NCBI RefSeq assembly: GCF_013694365.1
Contig: NZ_CP059275.1
Span: 1,674,001-1,738,000 of the forward strand
DNA: 64,000 nt
Source of the DNA: Limosilactobacillus reuteri
Lineage (GTDB): Bacteria; Bacillota; Bacilli; Lactobacillales; Lactobacillaceae
Reading direction: 5' to 3'
Shown here one piece after another: positions 18,445-28,358 of the stretch. The notes under the pieces were generated by a model. It searched no databases. It was not told where the DNA came from and saw nothing but the letters and a program-made list of their open reading frames with translations. Position 1 is the stretch's first letter; each line of letters opens with the position of its first letter. The position numbers were made by a program, and so were the translations under genes.

Positions 18445-19155
18445 ATGAGTACACATATTAATGCAAAAATGGGTGATTACGCAGACACTGTATTACTTCC
18501 AGGGGATCCGCTACGTGCAAAATATATTGCAGAAAACTTCCTGGAAAATGTTAAACAAGTAAATTCAGTCCGGAATGCCTTTGGTTATACTGGTGAATAT
18601 AAGGGTCACCGTATTTCAGTACAAGGATCTGGGATGGGAATTCCTTCGATGTCAATTTATATTAATGAGTTAGTACGCGAATTTGGTGTTAAAACCATTA
18701 TCCGGGTTGGTTCTTGTGGCGGAATTGCTCCAGATGTTCATGTTCGCGATGTTCTTCTTGCCCAAGGGTCTTCAACTGATTCAGCGGTAACGGTAAATAC
18801 ATTTGGACCAGGATTCCATTACGCACCATTAGCTGATTTCAAGTTGTTAGATACTGCCTATCATGTAGCTGGTAAATTAGGTATTGAAACAAAAGTTGGG
18901 GATATCTTTGCTGCCGATCGTTTCTACAATGATGAGCTTGATATGGAAAAGCTTCGTGACTATGGAATTTTAGGAACAGAAATGGAATCTGCCGGACTTT
19001 ACTTGTTAGCGGCTAAGCTTCATTTCCGGGCACTTTCAGTTTTGACTGTTAGTGACTTAATCTTTGGTGACGAAAAAGCAACCGCTGAAGAACGTGAACG
19101 AACATTTAATGATATGATTAATATTTCGCTTGAAACGGCAATTGCTGGAAAGTAA
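18445..19155 (+). CDS. deoD: Purine-nucleoside phosphorylase (hexameric type)
   Basis: This 236-residue DeoD-type enzyme phosphorolyses purine (deoxy)nucleosides. Family motifs include [14 protein letters not shown] (16-29), [19 protein letters not shown] and the ribose-binding TEMESAGLY near residue 178. It closes the deo group. The following 155 bases are non-coding and highly structured (19156-19310). Confidence 0.94.
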   Translation: MSTHINAKMGDYADTVLLPGDPLRAKYIAENFLENVKQVNSVRNAFGYTGEYKGHRISVQGSGMGIPSMSIYINELVREFGVKTIIRVGSCGGIAPDVHVRDVLLAQGSSTDSAVTVNTFGPGFHYAPLADFKLLDTAYHVAGKLGIETKVGDIFAADRFYNDELDMEKLRDYGILGTEMESAGLYLLAAKLHFRALSVLTVSDLIFGDEKATAEERERTFNDMINISLETAIAGK

Positions 19156-19162
19156 AAAGTGA

Positions 19163-19274
19163 GTGGGAATTAACCTTCTCGACAAGGCGGTGGGCTAAGG
19201 ATAGAACGGTGATTAGCACGGCACGGGTTGATTATCGTTCGAACTTAGCCTCGAGCCTTGTGGTTAATTTCCAC
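19163..19274. repeat. Long nested inverted repeat, candidate structured RNA
   Basis: A 112-base block folds onto itself in four nested stems: 19163-19175 with 19262-19274 (13 pairs, one G-U), 19182-19188 with 19255-19261 (7 pairs), 19193-19199 with 19244-19250 (7 pairs) and 19204-19213 with 19231-19240 (10 pairs including G-U). Such regularity is unlikely by chance. It has no long ORF. It may be an intergenic repeat unit, a small RNA or a leader element for the deo regulator. I do not recognise it as a named riboswitch. Confidence 0.6.
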
Positions 19275-19303
19275 GATATCGTAACAATATTAGTATAAAA
19301 AAC

Positions 19304-19340
19304 GAGGCTGTTGAAAAAACAAAAGTTTTTTCTCAGCCTC
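19304..19340 (-). terminator. Rho-independent terminator reading leftwards
   Basis: GAGGCTG pairs with CAGCCTC and inside this GAAAAAAC pairs with GTTTTTTC, giving about 15 pairs around a four-base loop. The A-run on its left (TATAAAAAAC) becomes a U-run on the minus strand, so the terminator works in that direction. No minus-strand gene lies here now, which suggests this piece keeps a native orientation different from its flanks. Confidence 0.65.
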
Positions 19341-20279
19341 ATGAATGATAAAAATAAGATTGAATTAGCGCTAAAAGTAGCAACCTTATATTATCGTGAT
19401 GGATGGAACCAAAGCGATATTGCAACTGAACTAAATATTTCCCGGGCAACAGTGTCACGATTATTACAATTTGGTCGGGATCGAGGATTAGTAACCATTA
19501 AAATTCATAATCCGGTTGCTCCGCTTCACCAGTTGGAAGTAGACTTACTCGCTAAATATCCATCATTGCATAAAATTATTATTGTTCCAGGCACGGATGA
19601 TCCACTTGAAGAAGTTGGCGCAGCGGGTGCTAAATATATCGAACAAGTCGTAGAAGATAAAGACATTATTGGCTTAGGCTGGGGAAAAACCGTCTATCAA
19701 GTAGGATTGCATTTGAAACCTAAAGACGTTACTGGTATTACTGTTGTTCAAATGAAAGGCAGTATGGCAAATACTAATACGCGAAATTATGCGTTTGAAA
19801 CGGTTAATATCTTTGCCAATGCTTTTAATACCGTTCCACAGTATTTGCCGTTACCAGTTATCTTTGATCATGCAAAGACACGTGAATTAGTTGCTAATGA
19901 TACCCACATCAAACATATTTTGAAATTAGGGGAGCAGTCTAATATCGCTGTTTTCACAGTGGGGACAGTACGTGACTCAGCATTGTTATTTAAATTAGGT
20001 TATTTCACCAAGCAGGAGCAATTAACGTTGCAACATGAGGCGGTAGGGGATGTTTTCTCTCGTTTCATTGATAGCAAGGGCCAGATAGTAAATGAAGATA
20101 TTAATCAACGAACAATTGGGATTGCGCTCCCAGAGTTGCGAAAGAAAAAACACAGTATTTTAGTAGCAGCAAATGTTGCTAAGGTACCAGCAGTGCATGG
20201 TGTTTTAACTGCTGGTTATGCAAATACATTGGTTATTGATCAGGAGAGTGCGAATAGCCTAGTTAATTTTTTAAATTAA
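19341..20279 (+). CDS. deoR: SorC/DeoR-type transcriptional regulator of the deo genes
   Basis: From ATG 19341 this is a 312-residue regulator. A TTG at 19311 would add ten residues but lies inside the terminator stem, so ATG is preferred. An N-terminal HTH (WNQSDIATELNISRATVSRLLQ cut near residues 20-45) is followed by the SorC sugar-phosphate-binding domain (GLGWGKTVYQVG near residue 107; VGTVRDSALLF). Bacillus DeoR of this family senses deoxyribose 5-phosphate and represses deoC-pdp genes. Placement beside the deo genes makes the same role likely; no operator survives. Confidence 0.85.
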   Translation: MNDKNKIELALKVATLYYRDGWNQSDIATELNISRATVSRLLQFGRDRGLVTIKIHNPVAPLHQLEVDLLAKYPSLHKIIIVPGTDDPLEEVGAAGAKYIEQVVEDKDIIGLGWGKTVYQVGLHLKPKDVTGITVVQMKGSMANTNTRNYAFETVNIFANAFNTVPQYLPLPVIFDHAKTRELVANDTHIKHILKLGEQSNIAVFTVGTVRDSALLFKLGYFTKQEQLTLQHEAVGDVFSRFIDSKGQIVNEDINQRTIGIALPELRKKKHSILVAANVAKVPAVHGVLTAGYANTLVIDQESANSLVNFLN

Positions 20280-21422
<1,143 letters not shown>

Positions 21423-22112
21423 ATGAAAATTCTAGTTGTTGATGATGATAAAGAAATTGTTCAATTACTTGAAATTTACATCCGAAATGAAGGATATGAG
21501 CCAATTTCTGCTTACGACGGAAAAGAAGCGTTGACAAAGCTAAATACTAATCCTGATATCGGTCTGATTATTCTTGACTTAATGATGCCAGAAATCGATG
21601 GAATGGATGTAATTAAGCGGGTGCGGAAAGATTCTGATATTCCAATTTTAGTGCTTTCAGCTAAGACGGCAGATATGGATAAGATACAAGGTTTAATCAC
21701 TGGTGCGGACGATTATGTTACTAAGCCATTTAATCCGCTTGAAGTAATGGCACGAGTTAAATCATTACTTCGTCGGAGCCAAGGAGAAGTGACAAATGAT
21801 CAACCAGATATTCTTAATGTTGGCCCATTATTAATCAATAAAGATTCTCACGAGGTTAAGACGATTAAAGGGGATGTAATTCAATTAACAGCCCTTGAAT
21901 TTGGTATCTTATACTTACTCGCCAGTCACCCTAATCGTGTTTTCTCAGCAGATGACATTTTTGAGCGGGTATGGCAACAAGAAAGTGTCGTATCAGCCAA
22001 AACAGTCATGGTTCACGTGAGTCATTTGCGGGATAAAATTGAAGAAGCAACTAACGGTGAAAAGGTTATTCAAACTGTTTGGGGTGTTGGTTATAAGGTG
22101 GAAGACCACTAA
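21423..22112 (+). CDS. OmpR-family response regulator
   Basis: This 229-residue regulator has a receiver domain with acidic pocket DDD (7-9), phosphoacceptor D52 in LIILDLMMPEIDG and the conserved lysine in DDYVTKPFNP, followed by a winged-helix DNA-binding domain. It pairs with the histidine kinase directly after it. The pair resembles VanR/VanS-like or cell-envelope-sensing systems; the signal is not evident. Confidence 0.9.
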   Translation: MKILVVDDDKEIVQLLEIYIRNEGYEPISAYDGKEALTKLNTNPDIGLIILDLMMPEIDGMDVIKRVRKDSDIPILVLSAKTADMDKIQGLITGADDYVTKPFNPLEVMARVKSLLRRSQGEVTNDQPDILNVGPLLINKDSHEVKTIKGDVIQLTALEFGILYLLASHPNRVFSADDIFERVWQQESVVSAKTVMVHVSHLRDKIEEATNGEKVIQTVWGVGYKVEDH

Positions 22113-23270
22113 GTGAAGTTAACGGGGCGTGAAAAGAGTTCGCTTATTTTAGAAGGGGTAGTAACGGTTATCTTATTGTTATTGCTGAATATGGCGATTA
22201 TCGTAATTATTCAAGATGCCATTCAGTCAAATCCGGGAGTAACCAATGGAATCTTTATGATTAAGCAATCATTGAAGATTGGTCCTCTTCAAGCACAAAT
22301 ATGGAGCTATCAGCGGATCTTAATTGCCTTTTTAGTAATTATTGATGTGTGGGTGGTATGGTGGCGATTGCGTCGCCGATACCACCTTTATCAGATGGAT
22401 CATATTATCGCGGAATTACACTATATTGCGCAGGGACATTTGGATCATCGGATTCCGTTTCGGCTAAAAGGGAATCAACAGCATGTTATTACTAGTGTAA
22501 ATGCATTAGTTGATAGTGCGGTGCGTTCAATGGATGATGAACGGAAGATTGAAAAGTCAAAAGATGAACTGATTACTAATGTGAGCCATGATTTACGGAC
22601 GCCATTGACTAGTATTATTGGCTACTTGGGATTGATTGAAGATAAGCAGTATCGTAGTGAGGAAGATATTCTAAAATACACCCATACTGCTTATGAGAAA
22701 GCTAAGCAAATGAAGACCTTGGTGGATGATTTGTTTGAATATACAAAAGTTCAGCAACATGGGGCACCAGTAAATATTATGAAAATCGATCTTAACCAGT
22801 TAATTGAACAGTTAACGGCAAGTTTTGAATTAGAAGCCCAGCACCGCGGAATCGAAATTACTTCCTCAGTTATTCCTAATCCTTTAATGATTGAGGCGGA
22901 TCCGGAGAAGCTTGGTCGAGTTTTTAATAATTTAGTTTCAAATGCCTTTAAATATGGCAATGGTGCAAGTTACATTCGGATCAATGCCCGGCAAGAAAAT
23001 GATATGGTGGTCGTCAAAGTTGCTAATGATGGTACACCAATTCCTGAAAAAGCACTTGACCACCTATTTGAGCGTTTCTACCGCGCAGAAGCTTCCCGTT
23101 CACGAGCTACTGGTGGAACGGGATTAGGTTTAGCGATTGTCAAAAGCATTGTTGATCTTCATCATGGGAGCGTCAAGGTTACTTCAAATGAAGACGAAAC
23201 AGCATTTATTGTTACATTACCTTTAAAACAAGAAGTTAAAGAAACCAACCAAAAATCGAGTAGGAGATAA
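22113..23270 (+). CDS. Sensor histidine kinase with intron-derived last codons
   Basis: This 385-residue kinase starts with GTG. It has two membrane helices (about 12-35 and 68-88), a HAMP-like linker, the H box NVSHDLRTPLTSIIGYLG near residue 155, an N box (NNLVSNAFKYG) and GGTGLGLAI. The last codons, encoding SSRR and the stop, lie in DNA that matches the end of a group II intron in reverse (23256-23270), so an intron insertion appears to have replaced the original C-terminal tail. The catalytic core is intact and the protein is probably functional. Confidence 0.88.
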   Translation: MKLTGREKSSLILEGVVTVILLLLLNMAIIVIIQDAIQSNPGVTNGIFMIKQSLKIGPLQAQIWSYQRILIAFLVIIDVWVVWWRLRRRYHLYQMDHIIAELHYIAQGHLDHRIPFRLKGNQQHVITSVNALVDSAVRSMDDERKIEKSKDELITNVSHDLRTPLTSIIGYLGLIEDKQYRSEEDILKYTHTAYEKAKQMKTLVDDLFEYTKVQQHGAPVNIMKIDLNQLIEQLTASFELEAQHRGIEITSSVIPNPLMIEADPEKLGRVFNNLVSNAFKYGNGASYIRINARQENDMVVVKVANDGTPIPEKALDHLFERFYRAEASRSRATGGTGLGLAIVKSIVDLHHGSVKVTSNEDETAFIVTLPLKQEVKETNQKSSRR

Positions 23271-23398
23271 AAAATCGAGTAGGAGATAATTGATTAGTTC
23301 AATTATCGACCTCTCACACCACCGTACGTACGGTTCCGTATACGGCGGTTCGACAACTTAATCACATTGAATTGACTGGAGCGTCTTGGACATATTCA
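23271..23398 (-). mobile_element. Group II intron 3' end (domains V-VI and maturase tail), inverted
   Basis: Read on the minus strand this block holds the last 42 bases of a maturase gene, a domain V-like stem (GAACCGCCGTATACGG to GGTGGTGTGAGAGG, 23310-23351) and domain VI ending in CTCCTACTCGATTT. Its first 19 bases repeat the end of the histidine kinase gene (23252-23270), another native overlap written twice. It differs from the forward copy at 23777-23864 by at least two bases, so it is a distinct intron copy, not just a mirror. Confidence 0.7.
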
Positions 23399-23401
23399 TT
23401 G

Positions 23402-23776
23402 AAGTTATTAACTAAACGTAATCGTGGAATATCTCTGACAAGAATGTTTGAAGAAATTCATCGAAAAATGCGTGGGTGGCTTCAGTACTACTCAATTGGG
23501 AAACTAACTAACTTTATTCAACGCCTTGACAAGTGGTTGAGGGTCCGAATAAGGCAGTATATTTGGAAGCAATGGAAAAAGTTTAAAACTAAGGTAACTA
23601 ACTTACAGAAGTTGGGGCTGTCCCAGCATGATGCATATGTCTTCGCTAGTACCCGCAAGGGCTACTGGCGAACTGCACATAGTAAGACCTTGAGCTATTC
23701 TCTAACTAATAGAAAACTGGAACAACTCGGACTTATGAATATGTCCAAGACGCTCCAGTCAATTCAATGTGATTAA
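23402..23776 (+). pseudogene. ltrA: C-terminal fragment of group II intron maturase, copy 1
   Basis: The fragment encodes about 124 residues from KLLTKRNRG to IQCD. This is the X/thumb and DNA-binding end of an intron-encoded reverse transcriptase/maturase: a GW motif (RGWLQYYSIGKL), a basic helical segment (WKQWKKFKTK) and the typical STRKGYWRTAHSKTL near the end. The reverse-transcriptase domains are missing. An apparent earlier ATG at 23372 lies in the inverted intron piece and is not a real start. The 375 bases are repeated at 23865-24239. Confidence 0.8.
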
Positions 23777-23864
23777 GTTGTCGAACCGCTGTATACGGAA
23801 CCGTACGTACGGTGGTGTGAGAGGTCGATAATCGAACTAATCAATTATCTCCTACTCGATTTAA
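23777..23864 (+). mobile_element. Group II intron 3' end (domains V-VI), forward
   Basis: Directly after the maturase stop lies a domain V-like hairpin (GAACCGCTGTATACGG, then CCGTACGTACGGTGG and GTGTGAGAGG), followed by a domain VI stem and CTCCTACTCGATTT. The order maturase, V, VI is that of a bacterial group II intron 3' end. It forms an imperfect inverted repeat with 23271-23398. Confidence 0.75.
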
Positions 23865-24239
23865 AAGTTATTAACTAAACGTAATCGTGGAATATCTCTG
23901 ACAAGAATGTTTGAAGAAATTCATCGAAAAATGCGTGGGTGGCTTCAGTACTACTCAATTGGGAAACTAACTAACTTTATTCAACGCCTTGACAAGTGGT
24001 TGAGGGTCCGAATAAGGCAGTATATTTGGAAGCAATGGAAAAAGTTTAAAACTAAGGTAACTAACTTACAGAAGTTGGGGCTGTCCCAGCATGATGCATA
24101 TGTCTTCGCTAGTACCCGCAAGGGCTACTGGCGAACTGCACATAGTAAGACCTTGAGCTATTCTCTAACTAATAGAAAACTGGAACAACTCGGACTTATG
24201 AATATGTCCAAGACGCTCCAGTCAATTCAATGTGATTAA
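23865..24239 (+). pseudogene. ltrA: C-terminal fragment of group II intron maturase, copy 2
   Basis: This second copy repeats 23402-23776 for 375 bases with no difference I can see. It ends at the same IQCD stop and abuts the next gene. The intron ribozyme and reverse-transcriptase domains are missing here too. Two adjacent identical fragments could reflect two intron copies in the genome or a feature entered twice when the window was assembled. Confidence 0.78.
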
Positions 24240-25544
24240 ATGGAATATACAAAGAAGAATTACAAAAAAGCACCTTTATCATCAATTCACTTTCGAATAT
24301 ATTTTGCCCTCGCTCTTGGACAAATTGCTTGTGGTTTTGCTCTTGGAATTAGTGGAACTGCCCTTTCCCAAGCAACCGATTATATCAATATTACCGACTT
24401 TTGGGTTGGCCTAATTGGTGCTGGGAGTTTAATTGGACTCGCTGGGAGTGCTTTAATGGGTAAAATCGCTGACCAATTTGGCCGGCGAAGAATGTTGATG
24501 CTCGATATGTATCTTTTTTCTATATTTTCTCTTTTACAATTAGTAACAATGAATCTTATTATCCTGTTTATCTTACGGATTTTAATTGGTTTAATGATTG
24601 CCATTGACTATACTGTTGGGAATGCTCTATTGGTAGAATGGTTACCAGCAAAAGAAAGCGGACGCCTACAAAGCCAACTAATCATTTATTGGACAATTGG
24701 CTTTATTACTTCATACATCGCGGGAATTTTAGTAACAGGGTTTGGTGCTCATAATTGGCAAGTTATCCTTGCATCAAGTGTCGTTCCGGGACTGATGGCT
24801 GCAATCTATCGGTCAATCTTCCGAATTCCTGCATCTCCGAGCTGGTTAGCAAGTCAAGGGAAAAATAAAACTGCTCAAAAACTAATTCAAAAACATCTCG
24901 GGAAAAAATGGGGATTATCATTAAAACAAATTCGTAGTAAAAAGCCAAAAGATGTCTCTCTTAAAACCCTATTTAATCCCCCTTATCGCCGAAAAACCAT
25001 TGTTGGTGGCTTATTCTATGCTTGTCAGGCATTTTCATTTTTCGGTATCAGTATCTTCTTACCAATTCTCCTAAAAAGTATGAATCTTGGTAATAACAAC
25101 CTCTCTGGGATTATCTATAATAGTTGCGTCCTTATCGGCGTAATTTTCGGTAGTTTAATCTTCAAGATTCTTAGCAGGCGGATGTTTTTGGTAAGAACAT
25201 TTTTCCTTTCAGCAGCAGCCCTTATCTTATTAATAATTGGCAATAACTTTTCACCTTTCTTCCAAATTAGCGTTTTTGCGATCTTTGCGATAGTCTTATC
25301 TTCAGGACTTGTCCTTGATTATCCATATCCAACAGAACTATTTGATGTTAAGGTTCGAGCCAGTGGAGTTGGTACTTGTATCACTATCAGTCGTTTTGGG
25401 GCTGCTAGTGGAACATTCTTATTACCAATCTTAACTCATCTTGGTGGTCCCATTTTAGCAATGCTAGTTTGTACTCTTGTTTTACTTATAGGTGGTACTA
25501 TCTGTCTTTTATGGGCACCTGAAACTTCACCAAAATATATTTAA
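24240..25544 (+). CDS. MFS transporter, sugar-porter-like
   Basis: This 434-residue major facilitator protein has 12 predicted helices. It carries the loop 2-3 motif GKIADQFGRRRMLM (about 79-92), and a second half with PYPTELFDVKVRASGVG, which resembles the PESPR/PETKG-type sugar porter signatures. The substrate is unknown. The preceding intron fragment ends exactly one base before its ATG, so no promoter or ribosome-binding site can be judged. Confidence 0.82.
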   Translation: MEYTKKNYKKAPLSSIHFRIYFALALGQIACGFALGISGTALSQATDYINITDFWVGLIGAGSLIGLAGSALMGKIADQFGRRRMLMLDMYLFSIFSLLQLVTMNLIILFILRILIGLMIAIDYTVGNALLVEWLPAKESGRLQSQLIIYWTIGFITSYIAGILVTGFGAHNWQVILASSVVPGLMAAIYRSIFRIPASPSWLASQGKNKTAQKLIQKHLGKKWGLSLKQIRSKKPKDVSLKTLFNPPYRRKTIVGGLFYACQAFSFFGISIFLPILLKSMNLGNNNLSGIIYNSCVLIGVIFGSLIFKILSRRMFLVRTFFLSAAALILLIIGNNFSPFFQISVFAIFAIVLSSGLVLDYPYPTELFDVKVRASGVGTCITISRFGAASGTFLLPILTHLGGPILAMLVCTLVLLIGGTICLLWAPETSPKYI

Positions 25545-26936
25545 ATGAGCTTAAACATTATGCGAAAAGAAAGTCTCGATCGGTATCTTGGTGAAGACAA
25601 GCTTTTCGTTAAATCAATGAATGCTCGTGATCTCATGGCAATTGGGATCGGTACTGTTATTGGTACTGGGATTTTCATTCTTCCTGGAACAATTGCCGCA
25701 AATTCAGCTGGACCAGGAGTGTCATTGTCATTTCTGTTTTCAGCGATTGTCTGTGCGCTAGCTGCAATGTGTTATGCTGAGTTTGCTTCTGCATTACCGG
25801 TTGCTGGGAGTGCCTACTCATACGGAAATGTAGTGTTTGGTGAATTCCTTGGCTGGTTGCTGGGATGGGCATTAGTTCTTGAATACATGTTAGCTGTTGC
25901 TTCTGTTTCAACAGGTTGGGCAGCCTACTTCAATACATTGCTTGAAGGATTTGGTATTCATCTCCCTAAAGCGCTATCGGGTCCATTTGATCCAGCCCAT
26001 GGTACCTACATAAATATCGTGGCGGTTGTAATTGTTCTTTTGATTACAGTAATGCTTGCACGGGGGATGCAATCTTCACTGCGTATCAACAACATTGCTG
26101 TTTTCCTTAAGATTGCAATTATCTTGATCTTTATTATTGTTGGTTTCTTCTTCATCAAGCCCAAAAATTACCATCCATTCCTTCCATACCACATGAAGGG
26201 TGTGATTCACGGGGCAACGATCGGTTTCTTTGCTTACCTTGGTTTCGACTGTGTTTCCAGTTCGGCTGCCGAAGTTAAGAATCCTAAACGAAATATGCCT
26301 CTAGGAATTATTGGGACACTTGCTGTTGCAACAATCTTATATACTGGTGTTGCCGTAGTCCTAACTGGGATGGTTAAGTACACCAAACTTGACGTTGCCA
26401 ATCCAGTGGCGTTCGCCTTACAGATGGTTCATCAAGACTGGTTGGCAGAATTATTGTCAATTGGGGCTTTGATCGGAATGTTCACAATGATGGTTTCAAT
26501 GATCTATTCTAGTTCTCGTTTGATCTATGCAATTGGTCGTGACGGTCTGCTTCCTTCATTCTTAGGAAAGCTTGATAAAAAGAGCCACTCGCCACAAGTT
26601 GCATTATGGATCGTGGCGATTATTATCGCTATCATGGGCGGACTTGTTTCTCTTGATCAACTTACAAGTTTAGTTAACATCGGAACTTTATTTGCTTTCA
26701 TGCTCGTTTCATTTGGGATTATTCCGCTTCGTAAGCGAAAGGATATCGGTAATCGTGGAGGCTTTAAGGTGCCCCTCTACCCTGTGCTTCCAATTCTTTC
26801 TGGTCTCACCTGCCTTGGCATGATGACCCAGTTGCAAAAAGAAACATATATTGGAGCAGCAATTTGGTTTGGAATCGGAATTATCATCTACTTCACTTAC
26901 GGCTACTGGCACAGTAAGTTAGCAGATAAGAATTAA
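25545..26936 (+). CDS. APC-family amino acid permease
   Basis: This 463-residue permease has 12 transmembrane helices. The family motif in helix 1 is IGIGTVIGTGIFILPG (33-48), and FFAYLGFDCVSSSAAEVKNPKRNMP (split near residues 226-250) places it in the cationic amino acid transporter (CAT/YfnA-like) branch. It probably exchanges or imports an amino acid with protons; the exact substrate cannot be read from sequence. Confidence 0.88.
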   Translation: MSLNIMRKESLDRYLGEDKLFVKSMNARDLMAIGIGTVIGTGIFILPGTIAANSAGPGVSLSFLFSAIVCALAAMCYAEFASALPVAGSAYSYGNVVFGEFLGWLLGWALVLEYMLAVASVSTGWAAYFNTLLEGFGIHLPKALSGPFDPAHGTYINIVAVVIVLLITVMLARGMQSSLRINNIAVFLKIAIILIFIIVGFFFIKPKNYHPFLPYHMKGVIHGATIGFFAYLGFDCVSSSAAEVKNPKRNMPLGIIGTLAVATILYTGVAVVLTGMVKYTKLDVANPVAFALQMVHQDWLAELLSIGALIGMFTMMVSMIYSSSRLIYAIGRDGLLPSFLGKLDKKSHSPQVALWIVAIIIAIMGGLVSLDQLTSLVNIGTLFAFMLVSFGIIPLRKRKDIGNRGGFKVPLYPVLPILSGLTCLGMMTQLQKETYIGAAIWFGIGIIIYFTYGYWHSKLADKN

Positions 26937-27347
26937 ATGGCAATTGAAGTTACTAGTGGCGCAGTTGTATATCGTCAAGGCGAAAATGGAATTGAGTATT
27001 TACTCTTAGAAAGTCAAAATAAGGGACACTTCTGGGGATTCCCGAAAGGTCACGTTGAAGGCAATGAATCACTAAAAGAAACAGCAATTCGTGAAATAAA
27101 AGAAGAAACGCAATTAGAATTATCGATTGATACCAGCTTTAAGGTGTATACCGAATACGACTTACCAAATGGCAATCATAAACAAATGACCCTTTATACT
27201 GCCGAATTAGATAATAAGGAAGACATTCACCTGCAAGTAGAAGAGATTAAGAATTGTGGATGGTTCAACTATCAAGATGCTCGTGAACGGTTAACCTACG
27301 AGAATTTAAAAGAACTGTTAGATCAAGTTAACGATCATTTAAAATAA
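26937..27347 (+). CDS. NUDIX hydrolase, diadenosine tetraphosphatase-like
   Basis: This 136-residue protein has the Nudix box GHVEGNES...AIREIKEETQLEL (about 37-61). Its start TSGAVVYRQGENGIEYLLL resembles bis(5'-nucleosyl)-tetraphosphatases of the asymmetrical type, which cleave Ap4A to AMP and ATP. It is followed by a nucleotide-kinase-like gene. The specific substrate is an inference. Confidence 0.87.
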   Translation: MAIEVTSGAVVYRQGENGIEYLLLESQNKGHFWGFPKGHVEGNESLKETAIREIKEETQLELSIDTSFKVYTEYDLPNGNHKQMTLYTAELDNKEDIHLQVEEIKNCGWFNYQDARERLTYENLKELLDQVNDHLK

Positions 27348-27920
27348 ATGAAAAATAATAAGTATGTGTTTATTGTGACAGGGGCAGCGGGGTCCGGCAA
27401 AACAACTGTCGCTAACTATCTTCAAAATCATTATGATATGCACCGGGTAATTACCCATACGACCCGGCTGCCACGTCCGGGAGAACAAGATGGGGTAGAC
27501 TATCATTTTGAAACACCATCTTCCCTGAAGAAACTCCATTTACTTGAGCAAGTAACTTATGACCAGTTTCAATATGGTTCTTCATTAGAAGGCTTAGCAG
27601 AAGGATGGAAACAAGGGGAAAATGATGTGATTGTTCTTGACACAGCTGGTGCGATTACTTACCATCACCAACTTGGTGCCCAAGCAGTTATTATTTTCTT
27701 GACCGTTACCCATATGGCTTCTTTAGCTAAGCGAATGACACTGCGGGGCGATAAATTGAGTGCGATTCGTTCTCGTTTACATAGCAAAGAGTATCACCGT
27801 GATCTTGCTTTACCAGCGGCTTTAAAAGGGATCGCGCATGTCGTAGTTAATGACCAGTGGAAAAATACCAAACAACAAATAGATATAATTGTTAGGCAGA
27901 TATTATCCAAAAAGAACTAA
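27348..27920 (+). CDS. Guanylate kinase-like P-loop protein
   Basis: This 190-residue protein has a P-loop GAAGSGKTT (12-20), a nucleotide-binding segment THTTRLPRPGEQDGVDYHF typical of guanylate kinases (TTR.PRPGE..G.DY.F) and a final helix. The central region is shorter and more divergent than Gmk itself, so it is probably a second, guanylate-kinase-like enzyme rather than the housekeeping one. No fused domain is present. Confidence 0.75.
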   Translation: MKNNKYVFIVTGAAGSGKTTVANYLQNHYDMHRVITHTTRLPRPGEQDGVDYHFETPSSLKKLHLLEQVTYDQFQYGSSLEGLAEGWKQGENDVIVLDTAGAITYHHQLGAQAVIIFLTVTHMASLAKRMTLRGDKLSAIRSRLHSKEYHRDLALPAALKGIAHVVVNDQWKNTKQQIDIIVRQILSKKN

Positions 27921-28358
27921 TTGGAGAAATTAATTGATCAAGCACAGACCATTATTAAAGACCATCGTTTGCGGTGGACTAAGCAACGTAAAATGATGAT
28001 TGAATCAGTTGCGCGACATCCTGATCGTTACTTTAATATTGTAGAAATTGACCAATATCTTCGAGAACAATTCCCTGGATTAAGTCACGATACTATTTAT
28101 CGAAATTTTAAAGAATTTGAGAAATTGGGCATTGTCGAATTGCGTCAACAGCATGATCAGATGCAGGTTAAATATTCGTGTGATTTTACCCATCACCACC
28201 ACTTTATTTGTGATATTTGCGGACGAGTTCAAGAAATTCAAATGCCACCAATTGATAAGAAATTCTTTGAGAAGCAGTTGCCAGGAGTTAAAATCACTGG
28301 GCATCGGTTTGAATTGCACGGGATATGTGCCCAATGCCAGAAAAAATCTTTACAATAA
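27921..28358 (+). CDS. Fur-family metal-responsive repressor
   Basis: This 145-residue regulator starts with TTG. An N-terminal winged helix (TKQRKMMIESVA, LSHDTIYRNFKEFEKLGIV) is followed by the metal domain with HHHHFICDICGRV (about 94-106) and a second CxxC near the end (CAQC), which together make a structural zinc site. It could be Fur, Zur or PerR; the residues seen do not decide. No Fur box can be seen because upstream DNA is missing. Confidence 0.87.
   Translation: MEKLIDQAQTIIKDHRLRWTKQRKMMIESVARHPDRYFNIVEIDQYLREQFPGLSHDTIYRNFKEFEKLGIVELRQQHDQMQVKYSCDFTHHHHFICDICGRVQEIQMPPIDKKFFEKQLPGVKITGHRFELHGICAQCQKKSLQ

Noticed and set aside
15283..19155. Regulated deo operon promoter and operator
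   Set aside because: All intergenic DNA upstream of deoC is missing, so no promoter or operator can be assigned.
19311..19340. TTG 19311 as the start of the SorC regulator
   Set aside because: It lies within a strong terminator stem and adds residues not seen at the start of this family; ATG 19341 is better.
23372..23401. ATG 23372 as start of maturase copy 1
   Set aside because: The codons lie in the inverted intron tail; the combined frame arises only from the joined pieces.
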